DNA of 42,581 bases from NCBI GenBank assembly GCA_029259595.1, contig JAJDEW010000042.1, positions 1-42,581 on the forward strand, read 5' to 3'. Below the pieces are notes generated by a model. It was given only the letters and a program-made list of their open reading frames with translations. It did no database searches and had not been told where the DNA came from. This document shows positions 19,551 to 27,762 of this stretch, in pieces. How positions within the stretch are numbered: position 1 is the first letter of the stretch; each line of letters opens with the position of its first letter. This DNA is from Planctomycetota bacterium. Its GTDB lineage: Bacteria; Planctomycetota; UBA1135; GCA-002686595. A program made the position numbers and the translations under genes.

Positions 19551-20977
19551 TGCCGGACGCTCGCGCGGTGACGTCGCCCCCTCGCCCGCCCGCCTGGCCG
19601 CTCCTCGCGGCCTTCGTCGCGCTCGTCGTGGGGCTCTGGATCGCGGCGGAGTCCGGAAGCGACTGGGGGGCGCGGGCGCTCGACATGCGCCGCTGGCAGT
19701 TCGGACTCGCGCTCGCCAGCGCCGGCTGGGTCCTGGCCCTTGGGCGCGCGCGGGGGCTCGCGGCCGGACGGAGCTCGCTCGCCGTCGTGTTCGGGGGAGC
19801 CGTACTCCTGCGGGTGCTCGCGGCGCAAGGAGCGCCGGGACTCTCCGACGACGTGCACCGCTACGTCTTCGAAGGCGGTCTCGTGGCGGCCGGCGTGAGC
19901 CCCTATGCGGCGGCTCCGTCCGCGCCCCAGCGGGCCGCCCAGCGCGCCGACTGGCCCGGAGTGTACGCCCGTCTGAACCACCCCGAGGTCAGCGCGGCCT
20001 ATCCGCCCTGCATGCAGTACCTGTGTGCCGGAGTCGTCAGCTTGGCCGGTGGACCGGCGGCGGGGGACGGCTGGCGGGCGGTCGGAGCCCTGCGGTTGGC
20101 CTTCACCCTCGCGGACCTCGGCGTGTTGGTTCTCCTGCTGCGGGCCGGGTCGCGCGCAGGTCAAGCGCCCGCCCGCGCGTTGGCCTGGGGCTGGAGCCCG
20201 CTCGTCGTCACGGCCTTCGCCGGCGACGGACACTTCGACAGCCTCGGCATCCTGGGACTCGTGGCCGGCTTGACGCTCGCTTCCGCGGGCGGCGGGCGCC
20301 GACGCGGTGAGCTCGCGGCCGGATTCGCCCTGGCGGCGGGCACGCTCGTGAAGCTCCTGCCGGTCGTCGCGCTGCCGTGGGTCGCGCGCCGCGCGCAGGG
20401 CGGCGGAGCCCGGCGGGTGCTCGTGGCCTTCGGTCTGGGCGGCGTCCTCGGCGTCGCGCCCTTGGCCGCCCTGGAAGGCGGCTTCGACGGACTGTTGCGC
20501 GGCCTGTCCGAGTACGCCCTGCGCTGGGAAGCGACGAGCCTCGTCTACCGCTTCGTGGAGGCGCCCCTGCGGGCCGTCTTCGCGCTGGACGAGAGCTGGC
20601 ACGATCCCCGCCGGTTGGGGCGAGCGCTGGTGCTCCTCGTGCTCGTGCTCCTCGCCGCCATCGTGTGGCGCAAGGTTCGGGATCCGCGTCGCGCGGCCTT
20701 CCTGCTGCTCACCGCGGTCCTCGTGCTCTCGCCGACCGTCCACCCCTGGTACCTGGTCTGGCTCGCGCCCTTCTTGGTCTGGTTCCGTTCGCTGGCCGTC
20801 ACCTGGCTCCTGGCCGCGGCCCCGCTCCTCTACTGGCCCGTCGCGCGCTGGCAGGCGGAGGGGGTCTGGGTCGAGCCGGGCTGGCTCTGGCCGCTCGTCG
20901 CTCTGCCCTTCGCCGCACTCGCGCTCGTCGATACCCTGCGCGCGCGACGCCCACGTTCCGAGCCTCGTCCCGCGTGA
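19550..20977 (+). CDS. Membrane glycosyltransferase-like protein of the GT-C fold
   Basis: An integral membrane protein of 475 residues with about ten hydrophobic spans. A motif SDDVHRYVFEG has Asp100-Asp101 in the first external loop, followed by a PxxAxP stretch, HPEVSAAYPP and DSLGILGL further on. This resembles bacterial GT-C transferases that use polyprenol-phosphate sugars (mannosyltransferase-like GT87/DUF2029 group), where the loop acidic pair is catalytic. The expected role is adding a sugar to an envelope glycan or lipid on the outer face of the inner membrane; donor and acceptor are unknown. The stop overlaps the queA GTG start (GTGA). GTG 19550 or GTG 19568 could be the start. Confidence 0.75.
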   Translation: MPDARAVTSPPRPPAWPLLAAFVALVVGLWIAAESGSDWGARALDMRRWQFGLALASAGWVLALGRARGLAAGRSSLAVVFGGAVLLRVLAAQGAPGLSDDVHRYVFEGGLVAAGVSPYAAAPSAPQRAAQRADWPGVYARLNHPEVSAAYPPCMQYLCAGVVSLAGGPAAGDGWRAVGALRLAFTLADLGVLVLLLRAGSRAGQAPARALAWGWSPLVVTAFAGDGHFDSLGILGLVAGLTLASAGGGRRRGELAAGFALAAGTLVKLLPVVALPWVARRAQGGGARRVLVAFGLGGVLGVAPLAALEGGFDGLLRGLSEYALRWEATSLVYRFVEAPLRAVFALDESWHDPRRLGRALVLLVLVLLAAIVWRKVRDPRRAAFLLLTAVLVLSPTVHPWYLVWLAPFLVWFRSLAVTWLLAAAPLLYWPVARWQAEGVWVEPGWLWPLVALPFAALALVDTLRARRPRSEPRPA

Positions 20978-22101
20978 ACCTGTCCGACTTCGACTACGAA
21001 CTGCCGAGCGAGCTCATCGCACAGCATCCCGCCGCGCGGCGCAGCGATGCGCGACTCTTCGTGCACGCGATCGAGAGTGGCCAAAGCGAGCATCGGCACG
21101 TGCGAGACTTGGCCGACATCCTGGTCCCCGGCGATCTCCTGGTCGTGAACGACACGCGTGTCCTGCCCGCGCGACTCTTCGCGCGGCGCGAGAGCGGGGC
21201 CGTGATCGAGCTCCTGTTCCTCGAGCCGCGCTCGGACGACGTCGCTGCGGAAGAGGTCGGACGCGTGTGGAACGCGCTCGTGCAGCCGGCCAAGAAGCCG
21301 CGTCCGGGCGAACGGCTCGCCTTTGGTGCGGAGGGCGGGACCGTGGAGATGCGTCAGCGCCAACCCGGCGACGACGGACGTCCGGGACCGATCTGGAGCG
21401 TCGTTCTGCGCACGCGCGACGGCGCGGTCGCGGACGTCGCCGCGACGCTCGAGCGCTTCGGGGAGATGCCCTTGCCGCCGTACATCGAAAGGCGCACGGA
21501 GCGGGCCGCGGTCACGGATCGGGCCGAGGACCGGGAGCGCTACCAGACCGTCTTCGCGCGCGTGCCGGGGGCCGTGGCCGCGCCGACCGCCGGCTTGCAC
21601 CTGTCGCACGAGCTCCTCGAGCGCCTCGCCGAACGGGGCATCAACCGCGCCAGCGTCACCTTGCACGTCGGCGCAGGGACCTTCCGGCCGATCCAGGTCG
21701 AGGATCTCGATCAGCACGTGATGCACGCCGAACGCTTCGAGCTCGGCGAGGCGACCGTCGAGGCGATCGATCGCACGAAGCGCGCGGGCGGGCGCGTGGT
21801 CTGCGTCGGAACGACGAGCGTGCGGGTGCTCGAGCACGCGGCTCGGAAGGGGTGGGGGCCGCAGCGCGGCTCGACGCGTCTGTTCCTGCGCCCGGGGAGC
21901 CCGTTCCACGTGACCGACGCCCTGCTCACGAACTTCCACCTGCCGAAGAGCTCGCTCCTCGTCCTGGTCAGCGCCTTTCTGGGCCGCGACCGGGCTCTCG
22001 CGCTCTATGCCGAGGCGATCGAACGACGCTACCGCTTCTACAGCTACGGCGACGCGCAGCTGCTCCTGGGACCGTGCGCGGGAGCGGGGCTCAGGCGCTG
22101 A
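20974..22101 (+). CDS. queA: S-adenosylmethionine:tRNA ribosyltransferase-isomerase
   Basis: QueA transfers and isomerises the ribosyl group of SAM onto preQ1 at the tRNA wobble position, giving epoxyqueuosine. The product has 375 residues with the family landmarks in order: FDYELPSELIAQHPA at the start, VNDTRVLPARL, PTAGLHLSHELL, VGAGTFRPIQVED, GTTSVRVLE, and TNFHLPKSSLLVLVSAF near the end. The GTG start at 20974 overlaps the preceding stop by 4 bp. The next queuosine step, QueG, is encoded at 27763-28878. Its 3' end overlaps convergent thiE by 11 bp. Confidence 0.97.
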   Translation: MNLSDFDYELPSELIAQHPAARRSDARLFVHAIESGQSEHRHVRDLADILVPGDLLVVNDTRVLPARLFARRESGAVIELLFLEPRSDDVAAEEVGRVWNALVQPAKKPRPGERLAFGAEGGTVEMRQRQPGDDGRPGPIWSVVLRTRDGAVADVAATLERFGEMPLPPYIERRTERAAVTDRAEDRERYQTVFARVPGAVAAPTAGLHLSHELLERLAERGINRASVTLHVGAGTFRPIQVEDLDQHVMHAERFELGEATVEAIDRTKRAGGRVVCVGTTSVRVLEHAARKGWGPQRGSTRLFLRPGSPFHVTDALLTNFHLPKSSLLVLVSAFLGRDRALALYAEAIERRYRFYSYGDAQLLLGPCAGAGLRR

Positions 22102-22753
22102 GCGCCGCGCGGATGCTCTCGGCGGCGGCGCGCGGGTCGGGCGCGCAGAGGATCCCGGCGGCGACGGCGGCGCGGCCGAGGGGTGCGAGCTCGTTCGCGT
22201 TCGACGCGTCGATGCCACCGATCGGAAAGAGCGGCAGGGCGCTCGCGTTGGCGGCGATCCACGCGGCCTCGTGCCCCAGGCCACGCGCGTAGCCCTTCGT
22301 GCGCGTGGCGTACACCGGGCCGAAGCCGAGGTAGTCGACCGGCAGGTCCTGGGCGTGGAGAACGGCGCGTGCGTCGTGCGTCGAGAGCCCGATCCAGGCC
22401 TGCTCGCCGAGGAGCTCGCGCGCACGGCGCGGATCGAGGTCGTCCTCACCGAGGTGCACCCCGTCGACGCCCCGGTCGAGGAGCGCCGCGGCGACGTCGA
22501 CGCGATCGTTCACGAAGACCGGCGTCCCGAGGCGCAGTTCCGCGCGCAGCTCGAGCACCGTCTCCGTCCAGCGATAGAGTTCGCGCGCGGGAGAAGTCGC
22601 GCTCCCGCTCGGCTTCACGCGGACCTGGACGGCGTCGACCACGCCGAAGACGGTGCGCAGTACCTCCAGGGGCTCGGCGACGAGCTCGGGGCAGAAGAGC
22701 AACAAGAGCCGCAGCCCGTCGAGGCGCTTCGAACGACCGACGCCGGATGACAT
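22091..22753 (-). CDS. thiE: Thiamine-phosphate synthase
   Basis: ThiE joins HMP diphosphate and thiazole phosphate to give thiamine phosphate in the cytoplasm. The 220-residue product contains VFVNDRVDVAAALLDRGVDG and HLGEDDLDP, GLSTHDA, the phosphate-loop segment GFGPVYATRTKGYARGLG and PIGGIDASN. These are the usual ThiE landmarks of the TIM-barrel active site. It lies 14 bp downstream of the arsM-like gene on the same strand, so it is probably cotranscribed. No TPP riboswitch is visible, because the upstream gap is too short. It converges on queA with an 11-bp overlap. Confidence 0.93.
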   Translation of the reverse strand: MSSGVGRSKRLDGLRLLLLFCPELVAEPLEVLRTVFGVVDAVQVRVKPSGSATSPARELYRWTETVLELRAELRLGTPVFVNDRVDVAAALLDRGVDGVHLGEDDLDPRRARELLGEQAWIGLSTHDARAVLHAQDLPVDYLGFGPVYATRTKGYARGLGHEAAWIAANASALPLFPIGGIDASNANELAPLGRAAVAAGILCAPDPRAAAESIRAALSA

Positions 22754-22767
22754 GGCGGCCGGAGCGC

Positions 22768-23928
22768 TCAGCAGCAGGCGTCGTCGCTGCAGCCGGGGGC
22801 CACGTCAGCGCGCTGGACCCCGAGCTTGGTCTCCTTGGGATCGCGGCGGGTCGTGCGCCGGCAGTCGAACACGCCCGCGTCGTCCGCGGGGATCTGCGCC
22901 AAAGGCGGAACCGGGGTGATCGCGGCGCTGTAGGGCTCGCCCGTGAGGATCGAGAAGGTCTTGCGGCAAACGGCCGTGCGCTCGCCACGCCGCAGAACAT
23001 GACCGTCGTCGTCCTTCACCTCTTTCCAGGGGCCGTTGTAGACGACGGCATCGTTGTGCTCGCGGCACTCGCCTTCCTTGCCCTTGCGGGCGACGACGGT
23101 CATCGAGCGGAACTCGATCCCCTCGACCACGGCCCAGGGTTCCTTCATCGTGGAGACGATCTCGACGCCGTAGAGTCCGGCGTCGGCGAAGGCCTGGACG
23201 AAGCGATCCTCGCGCATGGCGCCGCTGATGCAGCCCGACCACAGCTCGGGATTGTCCTGGAGGTGCGCAGGGACGTCCTCGTCGCTGACGATGTCGGAGA
23301 TCGCACACCGGCCCCCGCGCTTCAACACGCGCCAGATCTCGCGAAACATGCGTTCCTTGTCGCGGTTGTCGACCAGGTTAAGGACACAGTTCGAGAGCAC
23401 GACGTCGATCGATTCGCTGGCGACGAGCGGTGCCTCGCGGCGCAGGCGTTCTTTCTCGGTCTCGAGCGCGGCGAGGTCCTCGACCGTCTGCACGGGCCGC
23501 TTGGCGAGCCAGGCCGCCAGGAGGTCGAGGTCGAGCGCGAGGTCCTGGATGTGGCCGTGGCGGAAGTCGACGTTGTGCCAGCCGATCGCGTCGCCGACCG
23601 GTCCGGTCCACTGGCGGGAGAGGGCGAGCATGTCGGCGGTCGCATCCACGCCGATCACCCGGCCTGCGGCGCCCACGATCTGGCTGGCCATGTAGCAGAT
23701 CTTTCCGCCGCCCGAGCCGAGATCGAGCACGGTCTCGCCGGGACGGACGAAGCGGCTCGGATCACCGCAGCCGTAGTCGCGTTCGATGATCTCCTCGGGC
23801 AGGACCGCGAGCAGCGAGGCGTCGTAGTCGACGGGGCAGCAGAGCGCCGGGACCTGGGTCTTGGCGCCTTCGGCGTAGCGTTCGCGCACGACGTCCATGA
23901 CGTCGGCGCTGGCGGGATCGGAACTCAT
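22768..23928 (-). CDS. arsM: ArsM-like arsenite S-adenosylmethionine methyltransferase
   Basis: A protein of 386 residues with a class I methyltransferase core: VLDLGSGGGKICYMASQ binds SAM, then GVDATADML. The stretch SNCVLNLVDNRDKERMF and the block ending LWSGCISGAMRED are typical of ArsM, which methylates As(III) using conserved cysteines. Cysteines are placed at ALCC (30-31), YGCGD (about 54), SNC, SGC, and a CSDDACC tail. The C-terminal region (about 275-386) is longer than in most small ArsM proteins. ATG 23928 has GGAGA 8 bp upstream. No arsR, arsB or radical-SAM arsenosugar gene is nearby. A related metalloid methyltransferase is possible. Confidence 0.8.
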   Translation of the reverse strand: MSSDPASADVMDVVRERYAEGAKTQVPALCCPVDYDASLLAVLPEEIIERDYGCGDPSRFVRPGETVLDLGSGGGKICYMASQIVGAAGRVIGVDATADMLALSRQWTGPVGDAIGWHNVDFRHGHIQDLALDLDLLAAWLAKRPVQTVEDLAALETEKERLRREAPLVASESIDVVLSNCVLNLVDNRDKERMFREIWRVLKRGGRCAISDIVSDEDVPAHLQDNPELWSGCISGAMREDRFVQAFADAGLYGVEIVSTMKEPWAVVEGIEFRSMTVVARKGKEGECREHNDAVVYNGPWKEVKDDDGHVLRRGERTAVCRKTFSILTGEPYSAAITPVPPLAQIPADDAGVFDCRRTTRRDPKETKLGVQRADVAPGCSDDACC

Positions 23929-24052
23929 GGGGGGGTCTCCGGGAGAGTTTGCGCGAGCCTTTGTAGCCCATGCGACCTCGGGCTTTCGAGCGCCGGAGCA
24001 GTTTGAGACCCCGAAATCGAGCCCCCCGACCTTCGAGTACGATGCACGGCCC

Positions 24053-25750
24053 ATGATTGCGCTCTTCGTTTGCGGCCTCACGCCGACTCCGTCCATGCAA
24101 GGGGATGCTCTGGCCGCGCCCCCGTTCGAGGCCAGCCGGCTACCGGGGCTCGAGACCGTCTGCGGCAGCCCCGACAAGGATTTCATCCTCGAGGTCAACG
24201 GCGGGGGCCTCGTGCTCGGCGATTTCGACGGGGACGGGACGTGCGATCTCGTCGTGATCGACGGCTCGACGCTCGAACGCGTGGCGTCCGGGCAAGCGGG
24301 GCGGCCACCGCGGCTCTTCACGAACGGAGGCGCCGGCGAGCTGACACCCGCCGGCGAAGGCTGGGAGCTTTCCGGGGGGCGTTGGGGGATGGGGGGTAGC
24401 GCCGCTGACGTCGACGGCGACGGCTGGCTCGACCTCGTCGTCACCGAGTGGGGGCGCGATCGGTTGGTGCACAATTCCGCTGGCGCCGGTTTCGAAGAGG
24501 TCGTGGACAGCGGCTTCGTCGGCGAACGCTGGGGAACGAGCGCGGGCTTCTTGGACGTCGACGGGGACGGCTTCTTGGACCTGGCGATCGCCAACTATCT
24601 GCACTTCGATCCGGCCGAGATCGCGACGCGCGCGAGCGGCGCGTGTCGCTGGAAGGGGCACGCGGTGTTGTGCGGACCCGAAGGCCTCATTCCCGTGCAC
24701 GATCAGCTCTATCGCAACACGGGCGCCGGCCGCTTCGAGGACGCGACGATCGAGTTCGGCTTCCGGCCGCGCACGGCCGGCTTCGGCCTCGGGGTGATGA
24801 CCTTCGACGCGGACGTCGACGGCGACACCGATCTTTACGTCACGAACGATTCGACGCCCAACCATCTCTGGGAGAACCGTCGTGGGAGCGAGGACGGGCC
24901 GGCCCTGGTCGAGGTCGGATTGCGGACGGGGGCCTCGCTCGATGCGAACGGCAAGGAGCAGGCGGGCATGGGCATCGCCTGTGGCGACTGGAACGGCGAC
25001 GGGATCGCGGACCTGTTCGTGAGCAACTTTTCGGGCGAAGCGAACGCCCTGTATCTCAGCTCGGGGGGCATGCGCTATCGCGAACGCAGCGCGCCGGCAC
25101 GGTTGGCGGGGCCCAGCATCGTCCGGCTCGGCTGGGGTACGGCGGCGGAGGACTTCGACCTCGACGGGGACCTGGACCTCGTCGTCTTCAACGGGCACGT
25201 CTATCCCCAAGCTGACGCTCCGGGCAGCGACACGAGCTATGCCCAGCCCGACTTCCTGCACCGCTTCGAGCCGGGCCCGGGCGGGCGTCCGACCTTCACG
25301 ACCGAGAACCTGGTCGCTGGCGCGCCGGTCGTCGACCGCGCGGCCGCGGCGACCGACCTCGACGGGGACGGTTGGCCCGACCTCGTCGCGCTCGAGCTGG
25401 GAGGTGGGGTGCGGGTGTTGCGCAACCGCCGCGCGCTCGCGTCCGGCTCCGCGGCCCGACACTGGGCGGGCTTCACGTTGCGGGCACCGGGCCCCAACGG
25501 AGCGGGCCTCGGCGCGCGTCTCGAGATCGAGTGGAAGGGCGGGCGCGCGACGCGCGAGATCCGGACCGCGGGCGGCTTTCAGAGCGCCGTTCCCGCCGCC
25601 GCCCACGTCGGACTGGGAGCGGCCGAGCGCGTCGCGCGGGTCGTCGTGCACTGGCCGGATGGAACGCGGACGAGCTTCGCGGATCTGGCCGCGGACCGTC
25701 GCCACGAGCTCGTTCACCCCGCCCTTCGCACGGAGGAAGGCGAGCGTTGA
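24053..25750 (+). CDS. FG-GAP/VCBS repeat protein with ASPIC/UnbV C-terminal domain
   Basis: A protein of 565 residues of the CRTAC1-like group. It has at least six calcium-binding-style FG-GAP/VCBS units of the form DFDGDGxxDLVV (for example LVLGDFDGDGTCDLVV, SAADVDGDGWLDLVV, ATDLDGDGWPDLVAL), which should form a beta-propeller. The end carries an ASPIC/UnbV domain (about 480-555) with VHWPDGTRTSFADL. These are usually exported; here the N-terminus is hydrophobic but short (MIALFVCGLTPTPSMQG), so the export signal is weak or the start lies elsewhere. The stop overlaps the TPR gene (TTGA), so the two are coupled. Confidence 0.9.
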   Translation: MIALFVCGLTPTPSMQGDALAAPPFEASRLPGLETVCGSPDKDFILEVNGGGLVLGDFDGDGTCDLVVIDGSTLERVASGQAGRPPRLFTNGGAGELTPAGEGWELSGGRWGMGGSAADVDGDGWLDLVVTEWGRDRLVHNSAGAGFEEVVDSGFVGERWGTSAGFLDVDGDGFLDLAIANYLHFDPAEIATRASGACRWKGHAVLCGPEGLIPVHDQLYRNTGAGRFEDATIEFGFRPRTAGFGLGVMTFDADVDGDTDLYVTNDSTPNHLWENRRGSEDGPALVEVGLRTGASLDANGKEQAGMGIACGDWNGDGIADLFVSNFSGEANALYLSSGGMRYRERSAPARLAGPSIVRLGWGTAAEDFDLDGDLDLVVFNGHVYPQADAPGSDTSYAQPDFLHRFEPGPGGRPTFTTENLVAGAPVVDRAAAATDLDGDGWPDLVALELGGGVRVLRNRRALASGSAARHWAGFTLRAPGPNGAGLGARLEIEWKGGRATREIRTAGGFQSAVPAAAHVGLGAAERVARVVVHWPDGTRTSFADLAADRRHELVHPALRTEEGER

Positions 25751-26967
25751 AGCCGCGCAGACCTTGCCATGTCCTGTTGGCGCTCGCCGCGCTGGCCGCC
25801 CAGGGCGCCGGCGCGCGGGCCCAGGAGGCGCACGACGAGCGCGTCGAGGACGCGGCCCAGCCCGGCGCCGAAGGCGCGCTCGAGAGCAACCCGGTCCTCG
25901 CGCGTCGACCGCACGAGTTGCCGCGTGCTCCCGACGGGCGCTGGAAGGCGTTCGCGGCCGGAGCGAGCGCTGGCGGGGGCCTCTCGGAGGCGGTCGCGGG
26001 GGCCCTCGACGAAGCGACGGAGCTCTACGCGCGGGACGACTACCCGGCCGCGCTGGCGCGGGTGTGGGCGCTGCTCGAGGCCGAGCCCGACGTGCCCCCG
26101 GGTTGGCTCGTGCTCGGTACGGTCTATTTCAGGTTGCGGCGCTACGAGGACGCGCGCTACGCGCTCGAACGCTTCCTCGAGCTCGCGCCCGACGACCTGT
26201 GGCGGACCCAGGCCCTCGCACACTGCTACTACAGCTTGGGGGACTACGAGCGCGCCACGGAGCACTACACGGCGATCCTCGCGACCGGCGTGCCGAGCGT
26301 CGAGGTCCTGCGCGGCCTGGCCCTCTCGGCCTTGGCCCGCGGTGACGAGGAGCGCGCCCTCGGACTCCTCCGCAGCGTGATCGAGCGCGAGCCCGGCCAC
26401 GCCGAAGCCCACCGGGTCGTCGCGCGCATCCTGTTCGACCAGGACCGACTCGACGAGGCCTGGGCCTTCGTGGCGCGCGCGCGCGAGCTGGCTCCGTTCG
26501 ACCCGCGCACGTGGTACCTCGCGACGCGCCTCGCCTTCGCGCGCGAGGACGAGGACGAGGCCCGCCAGAGCGAGGCGCGCTGGCGCGAGCTGGACCCGCT
26601 CGTCCAGGAGCTGCGCTCCGTCGAGGCCAAGTTGCGCTGGTCTCCGACGAGTTTCGGCCTGCACGTTCGCCGGGTCGAGCTCCTGGCGGAGATCGGGGAC
26701 GGCCGCGCGCTCGAGCAGGCCGCGTCCGGCTTCCTGGCGACGCGTCCGGCGGAGGTCGCGGCCCTGGAATGCGAGCTCTTCGTGCTGGACGCCCTCGTGG
26801 CGACCGGCCGGGAGGAGGGCGCGCGGCGCGCGGCCAAGCGGATCGAAGCCCGCTTCCCCGAGGAGAGCGAGGCCTGGGCGCGGCTCGAGCGCTTCTACGC
26901 CGGCCTGCGGGATCGGCCGGCCCAGGTGCGCGCCGGGGAACGCCGGCGAAGGCTCGAACAACGCTGA
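25747..26967 (+). CDS. Exported TPR protein
   Basis: A protein of 406 residues starting at TTG 25747, overlapping the FG-GAP stop by 4 bp. A signal peptide (about 1-25, LLALAALAAQGAGARA) is followed by TPR repeats from about 90: DDYPAALARVWALL, GWLVLGTVYFRLRRYEDARYALERFL, TQALAHCYYSLGDYERATEHY, then two or three more. It is likely periplasmic and a scaffold for the propeller protein encoded upstream. That pairing of FG-GAP/ASPIC and TPR genes is inferred from the coupling only. Confidence 0.85.
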   Translation: MKPRRPCHVLLALAALAAQGAGARAQEAHDERVEDAAQPGAEGALESNPVLARRPHELPRAPDGRWKAFAAGASAGGGLSEAVAGALDEATELYARDDYPAALARVWALLEAEPDVPPGWLVLGTVYFRLRRYEDARYALERFLELAPDDLWRTQALAHCYYSLGDYERATEHYTAILATGVPSVEVLRGLALSALARGDEERALGLLRSVIEREPGHAEAHRVVARILFDQDRLDEAWAFVARARELAPFDPRTWYLATRLAFAREDEDEARQSEARWRELDPLVQELRSVEAKLRWSPTSFGLHVRRVELLAEIGDGRALEQAASGFLATRPAEVAALECELFVLDALVATGREEGARRAAKRIEARFPEESEAWARLERFYAGLRDRPAQVRAGERRRRLEQR

Positions 26968-27005
26968 GCGGTGCGGCGGAGAGCGCGCGGAAAGGGATCG
27001 CCAAC

Positions 27006-27036
27006 GAAAACCGGAGCCCGGCGGACCGGACTCCGG
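27006..27036 (-). terminator. Intrinsic terminator of the zinc-ribbon gene
   Basis: On the minus strand CCGGAGTCCGG (27036-27026), loop TCCG and CCGGGCTCCGG (27021-27011) form a stem of 11 pairs with one G-T wobble, followed by TTTTCG (27010-27005). It lies downstream of the minus-strand gene at 27126-27359 and also beyond the plus-strand TPR gene, in the convergent gap. Confidence 0.7.
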
Positions 27037-27125
27037 CTGATCGGACCCTGAGGGATCCAATCCAAAGGAAGTCTCCATCGTGCCAACGGAGACGAGCCGA
27101 GGTTAGCGGGGGGCGAGAGGGGGGT

Positions 27126-27359
27126 TCAAGCGGTCTCCTTGCCTTCTCCCTTCGAGAGCGAGGGCTTGCGCGGACGTCCGCCCTTGGGCTTCTTCTCGTT
27201 GACGGCGGCGTGGAAGGTTTCCCAGTCCTCCTCCGAGAACAGCCGGACCTGAGCGCCACACAGGGTGCAGTAGGAGTGCTCCATCGATTGGAGGTACGGG
27301 ACGTACTCCTGGCAGTCCTGGCAGTACTTGCGGTCGTTGTAGAAGTCGGTGTTGTCCAT
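27126..27359 (-). CDS. Small zinc-ribbon protein
   Basis: A protein of 77 residues with two CxxC pairs (Cys13/Cys16 in CQDC and Cys31/Cys34 in CTLC) spaced 14 residues apart. This is a zinc-ribbon arrangement. It is followed by an acidic helix (EEDWETFHAAV) and a Lys/Arg/Gly-rich tail (KKPKGGRPRKP) that could contact nucleic acid. The codon bias and the strong terminator just downstream support a real gene. The function is not recognised. It stands alone between the TPR gene and queG, 403 bp from the latter. Confidence 0.8.
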   Translation of the reverse strand: MDNTDFYNDRKYCQDCQEYVPYLQSMEHSYCTLCGAQVRLFSEEDWETFHAAVNEKKPKGGRPRKPSLSKGEGKETA

Positions 27360-27762
27360 GCTGTTCTCGGTGGGTCTTCGGGCCTTGCCGTCAGTCCCTA
27401 CGCAAGCGCGGGGCCAAGTGCGTCGGGAGGGAACCGAGCGTGCCCGAAGGGGCGCGGAGGTCGCCGCGCGGGCCCTTTCGAGAACGAACTTCGGGGGGGG
27501 TCGCGGGGGGCAAGCTGTCGAGATTTCTGAACACGGCCTGAGCGCTCAGGGGACGCGCGCCCGCGGGAGCGCCGGGGAGAGCGCAAAATGGAGCGAGGGC
27601 GAGGAGCACGGGCGCGCGCTCCCCGGGTACGACCCCTTCCCTTGGGGCAGAGAGGCGGGGCTTTCAAGCGGCCCCTGCCATCTGTTCCGGGCGGGAGAGC
27701 TGTTCGAAAATCGAAACGTCCGCGCGCGCCGTGTTCGGACTTCTCGACGTCGGTCCGTCCGC
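27360..27762. other. Intergenic region upstream of the zinc-ribbon gene
   Basis: About 400 bp between queG and the zinc-ribbon gene, both on the minus strand. Short open frames exist on both strands, including a 72-codon minus-strand frame at 27391-27609 with a hydrophobic start, but it has no recognisable continuation. A GC hairpin near 27653-27680 may act as queG terminator. The promoter of the zinc-ribbon gene should lie near 27370-27450, but I see no clear consensus. Confidence 0.4.

Noticed and set aside
27391..27609. Minus-strand frame with signal-like start (72 codons)
   Set aside because: Pro/Arg-rich after the first residues, no recognisable family and no clear ribosome binding site; likely chance in GC-rich DNA.
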